DNA from: Saccharibacillus sacchari DSM 19268
GTDB lineage: Bacteria > Bacillota > Bacilli > Paenibacillales > Paenibacillaceae
DNA length: 64,000 nucleotides
Direction: 5' to 3'
Assembly (NCBI RefSeq): GCF_000585395.1
Contig: NZ_KK073875.1
Span: forward strand, 1,763,999 to 1,827,998
Of the stretch, positions 36,260 through 45,185 are shown in pieces (within the stretch, counting starts at the first letter, position 1; each line of letters starts with the position of its first letter). Under the pieces are notes generated by a model that was not told the DNA's origin, did no database searches, and was given only the letters and a program-made list of their open reading frames with translations. A program made the translations under genes and the position numbers.

Positions 36260-36916
36260 TCAAAAAATCGTATTCTCCGACAATAATCCGATTCGCCTCG
36301 CTTCGGCGATCGCTTCGGAACGCGAACGCACGCCGAGCTTTTCGAACACGCGGGTCAGGCTGTATTCAACGGTGCGCTGGCTCATCAGCAGCTTGGCGGC
36401 AATGTCTTTGTTGCTCCGCCCGCTGGCGACTTCCTGCAAAATCTCCTGCTCGCGTTCGTTGATCGAGACCGTTTCGAGCGTGTTGTCTTCGCGCGTCGAT
36501 ACGCGAATATCGCTGCGCCGAAGCTGGCGGAGCAGCTGCACGGGAATCACGGCCTCGTCGCGCATCACGCAGCGGATCGCCGTAAGCAGCTGCTCGCGGC
36601 TGGCGGTCTTGCTGACGAAACCCGAGACGCCGGAATCGATCAGTACGTTAAAATGCGGACTGATGTCATAGCCGGTATAGATCAGCACGCGGCTGTCAGG
36701 CTGCGCGGTTACGACTCGCTTGGTCAACTCCAGTCCGCTGATGCCCGGCATATTCAAATCGAACAGCAAAATATCGAATTCTTCCGTTTGCAGCAGCTCC
36801 AACGCTTCCATAGGCAAAGACAGCGACGTCACGCGAACTTCCGGGTCTTGCTCCAACAGCAATTTGGTTCCTTCCCCTACGGAAGGGTGGTCGTCGACCA
36901 GCAAAATTTTAATCAT
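36260..36916 (-). CDS. comA: ComA-like response regulator (NarL/LuxR family)
   Basis: 218 residues. Receiver (1-115): ILLVDDHPSVGEGTK, phospho-Asp in LLFDLNMPGISGLEL, Lys in GFVSKTASREQL. LuxR-type HTH (about 148-205): INEREQEILQEVASGRSN, KDIAAKLLMSQRTVEYSLTR. Length and order match B. subtilis ComA. It follows the comP-like kinase with a four-base overlap and completes a comQXPA set. It should bind TTGCGG/CCGCAA-type boxes; three such regions occur in this window. Confidence 0.9.
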   Translation of the reverse strand: MIKILLVDDHPSVGEGTKLLLEQDPEVRVTSLSLPMEALELLQTEEFDILLFDLNMPGISGLELTKRVVTAQPDSRVLIYTGYDISPHFNVLIDSGVSGFVSKTASREQLLTAIRCVMRDEAVIPVQLLRQLRRSDIRVSTREDNTLETVSINEREQEILQEVASGRSNKDIAAKLLMSQRTVEYSLTRVFEKLGVRSRSEAIAEARRIGLLSENTIF

Positions 36917-39243
36917 TGAACGGCCTCCTTATATGAGAAATCGGAACTTGGCTTAAGCGGAATCATAATCTCGGTCTCCATACCGGCTCCCGGTCGGGAA
37001 TGCCATTCGAACGTTCCTTCGAAGCTTCGGACTCTTTCTTTCATGCCGGCAAGCCCCATATGGCTGAACGAGTCCGCCGCGTCTGCTTCATTCATGCCTA
37101 CACCGTCGTCCCGGTAGCGGTAATAAAAAGCTTCTTCGTCGGCGAACATGGAGATTTCCACGTTCGAAGCATCGGCGTGCTTGTCCGCGTTGCGCAGCAA
37201 TTCCTGGGTAATCCGGTAAATGGCCAGCGTCTGCTCGTCGTCGAGGACGCCGCCGATATTGTTGGCCTGAAAATCGACGATATAATCGGCTCTCATCTGG
37301 GCCTCGGCGAACAACTGCTCGAGCGATTGTTCCAACCCCATTTCCATCAGCAGCGGCGGACGAAGCTCGTTGCAAGTCTCGCGAATCTGATGAATAACGT
37401 CCAGCAGCCCTTCTTTGATCCGATCCAGCTCGGCTTTCAGCAAGCCGTTCATCTCGTAATCCACGATCGCGGTCTCCAAGCGGCGCAGCCAAATGATCTG
37501 GTCCTGAAGCGCGGAGTCGTGCAGGTCCGAAGCCAGCCGTCTTCGTTCGTTCTCCGACAGGTTGAAGATCAGGCGCAGTACCCAGCCCGGCGTTTCGCCG
37601 TGCTTTTCCATTTCCGCTTCCAGACTGTCGATCAGCCCTTCGACCAGGTACAGATTCTCGAACACGATCGCGCTATAGTTGGCGAGCGTGACGAGTCGAT
37701 TGCGTTCGTCGGGGTTGTATCGGGTATGATCCGCTTTGTCGTCCAGCCAGAGCAGATACGCTTGGTCTCCGCGGCGGCCGATAACCAGGCAGGCACCGCG
37801 CGAAAGCATCGTCAACGAACCGGGAACGAGCTGCTCGTTTTTGCGCCGGAGCGCTTCGGCAATCTCCCGCCGCTCCGCGGCTGCCATTTTTTCGACCGGC
37901 ACTTCGTTGACCGAAGTATCCCAATCGAAAAATTGCAGCGCGGGTATGCGAATGCTTTCCTTGATCTCCTGTTCGAGCGCCCGTTCCAGATCCGCCCGCT
38001 TCATCACGCGCGCGATATTATGGGAGAACCGCTCGAAATTCCCGTCCAGGCTCGTTCCGCCTTTCCCTTGCCGCAGTTTGCGGTCCAGCGCTTCTTTAAC
38101 GAACAATAAGATGACCAGCACCAGGTAAAAAATCAGGAACATCCTCGTGATGCCGATTCCGCTCGGCCCTTCGCTGCGAACGATCCACATGCCGAGCAGC
38201 GCCATGATCGCCGAAGGCAATACGGCCACCGAAGCATGATAAAAAAATCGGTTCAATACGAAATTCACGTCGAAAATACGGCGCGTCATCAGCATGTACA
38301 TGTAAGCGAGCGGCAGCACCAATAAAAAGGCTGTTGCGGTTCCGACGGAAATGATCGGAGATCCGATTAACAGGGGTAGGCTGTATAAGACGATAAACGG
38401 CGAAAAAGCCAAAATATGCGTGATTAAGGTCAGCTTGAACAAAGAGTTCAAGTCGCCTTTTCGATGTTTTCTGTATTTCCGTATCAGTTGAATGATGGCA
38501 ATGACGTTCGGAATCGCAAAAAAGAGAGTGAAGAGCGGCGAGGTCCAAGATAAAGCTTCGCGCGCGACGAATAAACGGATATAACTCGTAACAAGCACGA
38601 AACTGATGCATGAATAAAAGAAAACCAGCCATTTGGAAGACAGCAAACGCTCATTGAACTTTTTCAAATACAAATTCATAAAATGAACAAAGATTACAGG
38701 AACCATCAGAAACAGAAAACGAAATAATAAAGTTCCGAAAGGATCAATTTTATGAATCGTATACCCGCCGATATAAGCCGCTCCCGTAAATAGGAAAAAG
38801 AGCGCCAGCACAAAAGCTGAAGGGTCCAGGCGTCCGAATCTCCAAAGCGCGGCCGCAAAAATTAAAAATAAAAGCGAAGCCGTTAGCGGCACGCCGATAA
38901 ATCGAAGCGTCTCCGACAACGGAGGCGGCTCCAATTCATAATGGATACTTTCGTCTTGGGCATTCAGAATGTCGAGCGATCTCGCTCTTTCCAACTCTCC
39001 GTAATGCCTAAGAGTGTAATTTTTTGCAGGATCCTCGCCGTTAACTGCTACGATCCGATCGTCAACTTCAAGGTGTCGCTGTCCCCATCCGCCTTGTTCG
39101 ATCAAGGTTACGCGGTAAGAGCCGTCCGACTCCGGCATCGCTTCGACGAATATATTCGGATTGAATGCCACAACATGAAAATATTGAAAAATAACGACTA
39201 TGTATAGGAATACGGCGATCGGCCATTTCCATCTTGTTAACAT
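36913..39243 (-). CDS. comP: ComP-like pheromone-sensing histidine kinase
   Basis: About 776 residues from the ATG at 39243, five bases after GGAGG (an ATG 12 bases earlier lacks a site). TM1 (about 5-22), an extracellular PDZ-like segment containing GGWGQRHLEVDDRIVAVNGE, then seven or more helices up to about 390, as in ComP. The kinase part is the NarX/ComP type: phospho-His in ERRRLASDLHDSALQDQ and an ATPase with YRYRDDGVGMN and MGLAGMKERVR. It should sense the prenylated ComX peptide outside the cell and phosphorylate ComA. It starts 25 bp after comX. Confidence 0.92.
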   Translation of the reverse strand: MLTRWKWPIAVFLYIVVIFQYFHVVAFNPNIFVEAMPESDGSYRVTLIEQGGWGQRHLEVDDRIVAVNGEDPAKNYTLRHYGELERARSLDILNAQDESIHYELEPPPLSETLRFIGVPLTASLLFLIFAAALWRFGRLDPSAFVLALFFLFTGAAYIGGYTIHKIDPFGTLLFRFLFLMVPVIFVHFMNLYLKKFNERLLSSKWLVFFYSCISFVLVTSYIRLFVAREALSWTSPLFTLFFAIPNVIAIIQLIRKYRKHRKGDLNSLFKLTLITHILAFSPFIVLYSLPLLIGSPIISVGTATAFLLVLPLAYMYMLMTRRIFDVNFVLNRFFYHASVAVLPSAIMALLGMWIVRSEGPSGIGITRMFLIFYLVLVILLFVKEALDRKLRQGKGGTSLDGNFERFSHNIARVMKRADLERALEQEIKESIRIPALQFFDWDTSVNEVPVEKMAAAERREIAEALRRKNEQLVPGSLTMLSRGACLVIGRRGDQAYLLWLDDKADHTRYNPDERNRLVTLANYSAIVFENLYLVEGLIDSLEAEMEKHGETPGWVLRLIFNLSENERRRLASDLHDSALQDQIIWLRRLETAIVDYEMNGLLKAELDRIKEGLLDVIHQIRETCNELRPPLLMEMGLEQSLEQLFAEAQMRADYIVDFQANNIGGVLDDEQTLAIYRITQELLRNADKHADASNVEISMFADEEAFYYRYRDDGVGMNEADAADSFSHMGLAGMKERVRSFEGTFEWHSRPGAGMETEIMIPLKPSSDFSYKEAVQ

Positions 39244-39268
39244 GAAATCCTCCATTTCTTGCCGAAAT

Positions 39269-39451
39269 CTATTTTTCCCAAAGCAGGATATTTGAATTTT
39301 TTAAAACCCGATCATTTCTTCCTTCCTTGAACACTTCTTTCAACGCCCGCTGCTCCATCGCTCCAAGCCCCGCAAACTGTAGTTGTCCCGATTGGAATTC
39401 GGCCCGAGCATTCTTATTTTGCATAAGCATCGCTATCGCTTCTTTCAACAT
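39269..39451 (-). CDS. comX: ComX-like prenylated pheromone precursor
   Basis: 60 residues: MLKEAIAMLMQNKNARAEF at the start and a C-terminal NSNILLWEK. ComX precursors of Bacillus are about 55-73 residues and carry the prenylated Trp near the C-terminus, third from the end in strain 168; here Trp is also third from the end. ACGGAGGTTGATCGGAA precedes the ATG. Position between comQ and comP, a ComA-like promoter just upstream and the ComQ-like prenyltransferase make the call strong although the sequence itself has diverged. ComQ should prenylate the Trp and a protease release roughly the last 6-10 residues. Confidence 0.88.
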   Translation of the reverse strand: MLKEAIAMLMQNKNARAEFQSGQLQFAGLGAMEQRALKEVFKEGRNDRVLKNSNILLWEK

Positions 39452-39571
39452 TTCCGATCAACCTCCGTGAATTGGGATAGGTACAGCCGGCAGTTCGTCT
39501 GCCTGAAGCTGTCAGCGTAACCGGGGATCGGAAGCGAGAAGATTCTGGATAGTGGTTCCGGCGTTTGGCTT

Positions 39572-39668
39572 GACTTCACTATACCAGCGCCGGGAAGTTC
39601 GGGAAACGACAACAGCCGCGACAATTCCCGCAATTGTTTTTGCGGTGTTTTTGCGGGAACGCAAAGCG
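39572..39668 (-). promoter_or_regulatory. ComA-like regulated promoter of comX
   Basis: On the minus strand: TTTGCGTTCCCGCAAAA, ACACCGCAAAAACAATTGCGG with perfect CCGCAA-N6-TTGCGG symmetry, GAATTGTCGCGG, TTGTCGTTTCCC, then TGGTATAGT (TATAGT at 39583-39578) and GAAGTCAAGCCAA. It is strikingly like 36091-36185. This would give positive feedback on pheromone production, separate from comQ. Confidence 0.72.
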
Positions 39669-39693
39669 GCCTGCGGACACGCGAAAAAAGGAT

Positions 39694-40611
39694 TCACATG
39701 CGAATCGTTTGATCCAATATCCGCTTGAATTCCGATTGGGCGGGCAGCGATTCGATCACGTCCAGACACCGATAATAAGCCAGTCGCATTCTTACCGAAG
39801 CATAGGCGAGCGCACCGGATTGTTCAAGCGCCTCCTCGAACTCGGTTGTCTTGGTTTTGACTTCGTCGTAGCTTAATTTTCCTTCGAAATACTCTGTTGC
39901 CCAATGATCTTCGCCCTCCAGATAATTCAGCAGCATCAAAACGGGCAGCGTGCGCTTGCGGTTCCAAAAGTCGTTTTTGCCTTCATGATTCGTAATATCC
40001 AGAATATCGTTCTTGATCTGGGCGGCTATGCCGAGCTGAAGCGCGAATTCCGCACTTTCGATCTTGGTTTCCCCGCAGCCGAGCAAGGTACCGAGTTGAA
40101 CGGCCATAACAAGCAAGGAGGCGGATTTCCCCGAAATCATCTCCATGTATTGTTCTTCGGTATAGACGGCATTCAAAAGGTCCGTCATTTGTCCGTTAAC
40201 GGTCGTAAGTAATTGAGCATTGAGCAGCGCGGCCGCTTCATATTTGCGTTCGGACGGAAAAGGGGCTTGCAGCAGCATCTGCTGAGCCAAAAACGAAAAT
40301 CCGAGCGCGATATTCAAGGCAAGATCGCTTCGAAATTTGCTCCACGGAGCCGATTCGTTATCTCCGTCTTGCAGATCATCGATCATGTCCAAAGACAGCA
40401 CCAAGGCTTCGACGGCAGCCGCCGCTTGCAAAATCCCGTCGCCTTCTCCGCCGTACATCCGATAGTGGAGAACAGTGAGATTGCCGAAAAGGGCTTTTTC
40501 CGACAACTTGTACGCCGCGCATTCCGCTGCCATGTCCCGAAGCTCGGCCTGGTTGAATCCTTGTTCGATCCCTTGCATCAAAGTTTGCTTAATCGCTTCA
40601 TTCCAATTCAA
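39694..40611 (-). CDS. comQ: ComQ-like isoprenyl transferase
   Basis: 305 residues of polyprenyl-synthetase fold. The first Asp-rich motif is LSLDMIDDLQDGD; the second region is KNDILDITNHEGKNDFWNRK. These, the length and the position next to comX match ComQ, which attaches a farnesyl or geranyl group to the ComX Trp. The TTG start follows AAGGAGAGAAACTCACG with a slightly long spacing. It is separated from comX by 242 bp containing the comX promoter, unlike B. subtilis where comQ and comX overlap. Confidence 0.9.
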   Translation of the reverse strand: MNWNEAIKQTLMQGIEQGFNQAELRDMAAECAAYKLSEKALFGNLTVLHYRMYGGEGDGILQAAAAVEALVLSLDMIDDLQDGDNESAPWSKFRSDLALNIALGFSFLAQQMLLQAPFPSERKYEAAALLNAQLLTTVNGQMTDLLNAVYTEEQYMEMISGKSASLLVMAVQLGTLLGCGETKIESAEFALQLGIAAQIKNDILDITNHEGKNDFWNRKRTLPVLMLLNYLEGEDHWATEYFEGKLSYDEVKTKTTEFEEALEQSGALAYASVRMRLAYYRCLDVIESLPAQSEFKRILDQTIRM

Positions 40612-40732
40612 CGTGAGTTTCTCTCCTTATCCGCTACTGATTAGGATTAGATTTATTCCTATCCCCTATTCTACTTTCAAACCCTCTTTATTCCAACAGC
40701 GAAACGCCAACCTTTATATACCCGGAATACGC

Positions 40733-40762
40733 AAAAAAGACCTTCCCGTTCGGAAAGATCTT
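40733..40762 (-). terminator. Terminator after the SagB-like gene
   Basis: On the minus strand AAGATCTTTCC, loop GAAC, GGGAAGGTCTT then TTTTGCG. It closes the RiPP biosynthetic operon before comQ. Confidence 0.82.
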
Positions 40763-40781
40763 CTACGCGATTCCTATACGA

Positions 40782-41513
40782 TTAAGGTTTGTCGTACAGC
40801 ACGACAGCGGCGAGCGCAACTTCGTAAATCCCGTCCAACCCCAGCCATTCATTCACTCTGTCGTCATAAAACGTGGCAATCGGAGCCGTATCCGTTGTTG
40901 GAGGCGCGCAGCTCTGCACTTGTTTCGCCATTCTTCCCGCTTCCAGCAGACTATAGCGGTAGCCCCGTTCGCCGAGCAATTTATGCGAACGGTGCAAATT
41001 GGCAGCGACGAACCAGATCGCCCGCGGCGAGCCGCTCAGAAGTCCCGGCGGAAAAGCATCTTGCAACGAAATATTCCAAGGCCGGCCGCAGCACTTCAAC
41101 TCCCGCCCTTGCTCTTCGATGTGATAGCAAAGGTGCTGCCCTTCTTCGTTCCGGCAAACCATGTACAGCTCCAACTGATCGGGCTTGAATCCGGCAGTTT
41201 GCTCCAGCACGCGCATTTCCTCGAAAGGAACTTCAGAATGGGACGCCACGGTTCGGGCATAAGCGTCCAACCATTGTTTCAGATCCGGCGGGATGTCCGC
41301 TTCGCTCGACGGAATCGCCGGCGAACCGAAATAACGTTTGTCCGACGAAGCTTGACCGTTCAGGTGTCGAAACAGGTTGCCGAGCATTTTCATCCGAGAT
41401 CTCATTAACACGTCCAATTCGGGGTGATGGGCAGAACCGGCATGGTAGGTCAGCGAAAGACGTTCTTCATCCAGCTCGCGCTCGGATCTCCAATCGTTAA
41501 ATTTCAGACTCAT
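40782..41513 (-). CDS. SagB/McbC-like nitroreductase-fold protein (azoline dehydrogenase family, atypical)
   Basis: 243 residues from the ATG at 41513 (GAAAGGAGAATGCTTG before it). The C-terminal half fits the SagB/McbC family: GERGYRYSLLEAGRMAKQ, ATFYDDRVNEWLGLDGI and VALAAVVLYD. Active relatives carry a Lys-Tyr pair before the G-x-R-G-Y-R motif; here the aligned residues read Leu-Leu (SHKLLGERGYR), so oxidation of azolines to azoles is doubtful. The protein may be a structural partner of the YcaO complex or use another reaction. It is the last gene of the cluster, 12 bp after ycaO. Confidence 0.8.
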   Translation of the reverse strand: MSLKFNDWRSERELDEERLSLTYHAGSAHHPELDVLMRSRMKMLGNLFRHLNGQASSDKRYFGSPAIPSSEADIPPDLKQWLDAYARTVASHSEVPFEEMRVLEQTAGFKPDQLELYMVCRNEEGQHLCYHIEEQGRELKCCGRPWNISLQDAFPPGLLSGSPRAIWFVAANLHRSHKLLGERGYRYSLLEAGRMAKQVQSCAPPTTDTAPIATFYDDRVNEWLGLDGIYEVALAAVVLYDKP

Positions 41514-41527
41514 CAAGCATTCTCCTT

Positions 41528-42871
41528 TCAGGGAAAAGGGTGGGGCGCCGTATTCAAATCCGTCGGCGCGATCGGGAATGCGCGGTAACCCGTCCCGACC
41601 GGAACATCGAAAATGCGGCGGCTTCCGATCAGGCGTTCATGCTCGCTTCGCGGAAGCTGCACGGTTCCGGGGACGATCATTTTGACGACATGCAGCCCCA
41701 GCGCTCTCGCGTCTTCGGTCGTGACGTCCGCGCAGATCGCTTCCAATCCGCGCGCCGCAAGCCGGTCAAGCACCTGCTTCAACTGCTCGGCATGGGACGC
41801 CTTGCCGTCGATCGGGTTCGCGGCGAGCTTTCGCGTCTTGGGTGCGGCGCAGGCGAAATCAAGCTCGCGCATCGCGTTCGGCTGCTCGTAATAAGGCAGT
41901 CGCAGACCGTAATCGACAATCTGGTCCGCTTGCAGCTCGGGAAGTCCGGACGCGTAAATTTGCGCTTTGTTGCCCATGTACAGCTGGCTGATCTCCATCA
42001 GCGTCTTGGACGCGGCCTCCTCGAGCGTGCTGCGGGCGGCGCCGCCGAACGAGACCTTCCCGTCTCGGGTATGCAGCAGGCCGAAGACGGAAGGCACGCC
42101 GATATCCGAAGTCGTATCCACCAAATCAAGCCGGAAACGCCGTTCATCCATCAGCGCTTTGAACGGTTCCAACAGCGCGGATCCGTTCAAGTCGATCCCC
42201 GGCATCTGCAACCGGTTGTACCACATGATCATGAACGAATCGCGTTCGATGATCTCCAACAGCCCGCCGAGCATGGCTTGCTCCAGGGTCGAGCCGGCCG
42301 CGGAGCCGGTCATGAGGCCGAAGCAAATCGCGTCTTCGTTCGGAGCGATCGGCCGGTAAGAGTCCCAGGTCAGCGCGGCCGGCACGTAGACGTTCTTTCC
42401 ACGGGTCAGACTATATGCCTCGAACCATCCTATGCGGCTGTCTTCCGTAAACGGACGGTACGGGAATCCCGGCTTCGCGTGCTGCTCTTGCGTGAAAAGA
42501 GGAAGTTCGCTCGGATGCAGCGCATTCGCGCCCAACTCCCGCCGCGAAGCGAAGACCGTCCGATCGGGCTGCACGTAAGACGCGCAATAGCGTTCGACCG
42601 CTTCCGCGACGGCGGACGTATTCGCTTCTTCCGGCGTGCGTCCCATGCCGCTGGCAAAAAAGTCGATCAGCCCTTCCTGGCCCGGAACGAAGGCTTTGGG
42701 ATTGCCCGGAATAGCCAGACTCAAAAAAAGCTCGGGATCTTCCGCGTCGGAATTGATATTCATCAAGCCTTTCACGATCCCGCCCCGGCTGCCCAGCGTC
42801 GCGGCCAACGCTTTCGGCACGCCGGCGTCCGTTCCGACGGACGACGATCTGCGAACCAGTTGACGGCTCAT
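41528..42871 (-). CDS. YcaO-domain cyclodehydratase (RiPP, D-protein type)
   Basis: 447 residues from the ATG at 42871, which overlaps the E1-like gene by four bases (ATGA). The ATP-binding YcaO core is complete: GMGRTPEEANTSAVAEAVER with YCASYVQPDR, GSAAGSTLEQAMLGGLLEII followed by ERDSF, and SFGGAARSTLEEAASKTLME. It ends TAPHPFP, matching the proline-rich tail (PxPxP-like) required by azoline-forming YcaO proteins. Such enzymes activate backbone amides with ATP, usually to cyclise Cys, Ser or Thr. The likely substrates are the ten precursors at 46.5-48.2 kb. Confidence 0.93.
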   Translation of the reverse strand: MSRQLVRRSSSVGTDAGVPKALAATLGSRGGIVKGLMNINSDAEDPELFLSLAIPGNPKAFVPGQEGLIDFFASGMGRTPEEANTSAVAEAVERYCASYVQPDRTVFASRRELGANALHPSELPLFTQEQHAKPGFPYRPFTEDSRIGWFEAYSLTRGKNVYVPAALTWDSYRPIAPNEDAICFGLMTGSAAGSTLEQAMLGGLLEIIERDSFMIMWYNRLQMPGIDLNGSALLEPFKALMDERRFRLDLVDTTSDIGVPSVFGLLHTRDGKVSFGGAARSTLEEAASKTLMEISQLYMGNKAQIYASGLPELQADQIVDYGLRLPYYEQPNAMRELDFACAAPKTRKLAANPIDGKASHAEQLKQVLDRLAARGLEAICADVTTEDARALGLHVVKMIVPGTVQLPRSEHERLIGSRRIFDVPVGTGYRAFPIAPTDLNTAPHPFP

Positions 42872-43449
42872 GCGAGCACCGCCGCTTCGGTCCACGGCTG
42901 CGCGGCCAGCGAAGCCGATCGACGAACTCCGCATACGGTACAGGTCGGAACGCGATGCACCGCCGACAACTCGCCTTCGATATGGAACGCGTCGAATTCC
43001 AACAGATGCCCGAGCGTCAACGGCGCGAAGCTGCTTTTATGCCGGGAGGACCACTTCGCGACTTCAAGCGCGACGATGCCGGCAAAAATCTGCCAAGACA
43101 ATTCGAAGCCGGCTGCCGCCTCCGGAACATCGGGGCTGGCCAACGACGCCATGCGCCGCTTCAGGCATTCCCGGCAAGCGGTAACCCCGGGAATGACCAG
43201 CGGACCCACGCTTCCTCCAAGGCGATTGAAGCGCACCGGCAGCCAATTGAACGCTCGGTTATTCGCGATCTCGTTCCAGGCCGAAAGCCGTTCCTCGCTG
43301 CCGATCGCGATCATCAATTCGGGTACTTCGCGTACTTCGTCCGGGGACTGCGTCCATCGAACCGGCAGTCCCGCGATTTGAAGCATGCCGCCGATCTTTT
43401 CGGCTTTCGCCCGATCTTCTTCGGCGTGAAGAATCCAATATTCGCCCAT
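42868..43449 (-). CDS. Short E1-like leader-binding partner of YcaO (C-protein type)
   Basis: 193 residues, shorter than usual ocin-ThiF or SagC-like proteins. It holds VIPGVTACRECLKRRM and VPTCTVCGVRRS, two Cys-x-x-Cys pairs matching the zinc-binding ends of E1-like TOMM proteins, while the ATP-binding part of a real E1 enzyme is absent. In related systems this protein binds the leader peptide and presents it to YcaO. It is coupled to both neighbours: TGATG with the methyltransferase and ATGA with ycaO. Confidence 0.82.
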   Translation of the reverse strand: MGEYWILHAEEDRAKAEKIGGMLQIAGLPVRWTQSPDEVREVPELMIAIGSEERLSAWNEIANNRAFNWLPVRFNRLGGSVGPLVIPGVTACRECLKRRMASLASPDVPEAAAGFELSWQIFAGIVALEVAKWSSRHKSSFAPLTLGHLLEFDAFHIEGELSAVHRVPTCTVCGVRRSASLAAQPWTEAAVLA

Positions 43450-44270
43450 CAGCTCACCTTGCCTTTCTCAAGCACCAGGCAGCGCACGGGCGCCTGATCC
43501 GCGGGATAGGTATGCGTCTCGATCAGTTTCAAGGAAGAGCGATTCACGCAATCCAGAATTTGCGCTTCCGGGAAAAAGCTTTTGGACGTGGAACCGAAGT
43601 AACGGCGCGTGCTTCCGCCCTGCACCACTTCCGCGTAAAAGTTCATGACCGCTTTGCGGGAATCATGCTCTTCGTGCTCGCCCATCAATACGAACTGTTT
43701 ATGATCGGGACCGAGATCGATCGTAACGCCGTCCACTTTGCCGTCGCGCATTTCGCGGTTGTGCTCGCTGTTCTCGTAGACGTAGTCGAACACGAACCGC
43801 CCGCCTTCCTCCAGATGCGCGTAGACCGTTTCCAGCATTTTTTCCACCGAAGCCATATCCGGCAGCAGACTGACGCTTGTCGCCGACAACACGATCAACG
43901 GAAACTTTTCGGCTTGCGCAAACGAAGTCATGTCCGCTTGGCCGACTTCGATAAGGTCACGAACATTCTCCGGCAACCTAACGCTCTTGCGGCGGTACAA
44001 AGCCAGCATGTCCGGCGACAGATCCAAGCCGAGCGTCGAATGGCCGCGTCGGGCCAGTTGGATCAACACGCGCCCGGCACCGCAAGCCAGTTCCAGAATC
44101 CGTCCTTGGCCGCGCACCCGTTCCGCCTGCTCGGCCAGCAGTTCGACGTCGTACTCGGTCCGTTCCGTCAATGCTTCGTAGAACTCCGAGTAATACCCTT
44201 CATACAAGTCCATATCGTGACTGTCCGGCAGGTTCAGGCTGCGCAGCTCTTTGAAAATTCCGAAATACAT
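43449..44270 (-). CDS. Class I SAM-dependent methyltransferase
   Basis: 273 residues. Motif I ILELACGAGRVLIQLARRGH and the acidic end of beta-2 (TLGLDLSPDML), VGQADMTSF and the VFDYVYENSEHN region define a Rossmann methyltransferase of the Methyltransf_25 type. AAAGGGGAGAGGATT precedes the ATG at 44270. Its place immediately before the E1-like and YcaO genes suggests it methylates the peptide, perhaps the terminal carboxylate or the N-terminus; the site is not known. Confidence 0.9.
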   Translation of the reverse strand: MYFGIFKELRSLNLPDSHDMDLYEGYYSEFYEALTERTEYDVELLAEQAERVRGQGRILELACGAGRVLIQLARRGHSTLGLDLSPDMLALYRRKSVRLPENVRDLIEVGQADMTSFAQAEKFPLIVLSATSVSLLPDMASVEKMLETVYAHLEEGGRFVFDYVYENSEHNREMRDGKVDGVTIDLGPDHKQFVLMGEHEEHDSRKAVMNFYAEVVQGGSTRRYFGSTSKSFFPEAQILDCVNRSSLKLIETHTYPADQAPVRCLVLEKGKVS

Positions 44271-44313
44271 AATCCTCTCCCCTTTTCTTGTCGGTCTTAT
44301 AGAAATCCGGCCG

Positions 44314-45147
44314 TTAGGCGACCGTCCAGCCGCCGTCCACGATCAGATTATGTCCGGTGATCATGCCCGCTTGATCCGAAGCCAAGAACAGCACGGCTTC
44401 CGCAATGTCCGAAGGCACGGCAAGCTTGCGCAGCGGAATTTTCGGCAGGCTCATTCGGCGGAATCTCGGATCTTCCACGTGTTCGCGATTCGCTTCTGTA
44501 GCGACGAAAGTCGGCGACACGGCATTCACCCGGATTCCGTACTTGGCCCATTCCAGCGCCAATGCCTTGGTCAAATGAACAAGTCCCGCTTTGCTGGCGC
44601 AGTACGGCGCACGATTCTCGTTAGCGACCACGCCGTGTTGGGAAGCCAGCATGACGATCGAACCGCTTCGGCGTTTGACCATTCCTTTGGCGATCTGCTG
44701 AGTGAGGAAAAAAGTGCCCTTCAAGTTGATATCCATAATCTGATCCCACTGCTTCGGCGTGACTTCAAGCGCCGGTACCAGCATATTCACTCCGGCATTG
44801 TTCACCAGGTAATCAATGTCCAATCCGTCCGTTTTCAGTTTATTCGCACATTCGGTTATGGATTGGTCGCTGCGAATATCAAGCATGATTCCTTCGATTT
44901 CTTTTCCGTAGGTCTGCCGCAGTTCGCCAGCAACGTCATTCAGGCGTCCCATCTCGCCGGGAACTTCCGTGATGACGAGCGAGGCTCCTTCTCTGGCAAA
45001 ACTTTCGGCTATCTTGGCGCCGATCCCTCTGCCGGCTCCCGTCACGAGTACCCGCTTGCCGTTCAACCTTCCAACGCTCCGAACCGGCAAGTCGCCTTCT
45101 TGTTCTTGCGAATCCTCGAGCCCTATTTCAGCCGTATTCCGCTTCAT
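44314..45147 (-). CDS. Short-chain dehydrogenase/reductase (SDR)
   Basis: 277 residues: NAD(P) motif LVTGAGRGIGAKIAESF, NNAG in YLVNNAGVNML, catalytic Ser in IVMLASQHG and Tyr/Lys in APYCASKAGL. It is a classical SDR with a 30-residue Glu/Asp-rich N-terminal extension. AGGAGGGGAAAGG precedes the ATG. In the peptide cluster it could reduce a keto group made by the aminotransferase, which is inference. It lies between the M50 protease gene and the methyltransferase gene. Confidence 0.92.
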   Translation of the reverse strand: MKRNTAEIGLEDSQEQEGDLPVRSVGRLNGKRVLVTGAGRGIGAKIAESFAREGASLVITEVPGEMGRLNDVAGELRQTYGKEIEGIMLDIRSDQSITECANKLKTDGLDIDYLVNNAGVNMLVPALEVTPKQWDQIMDINLKGTFFLTQQIAKGMVKRRSGSIVMLASQHGVVANENRAPYCASKAGLVHLTKALALEWAKYGIRVNAVSPTFVATEANREHVEDPRFRRMSLPKIPLRKLAVPSDIAEAVLFLASDQAGMITGHNLIVDGGWTVA

Positions 45148-45185
45148 CCTTTCCCCTCCTGACTATTCATGGTTCCGAGCCGGAA

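Noticed and set aside
41540-43381. A 613-codon plus-strand frame across the YcaO and E1-like genes
   Set aside because: Antisense shadow: no ribosome site, basic low-information composition, and it would span two well-supported genes on the other strand.
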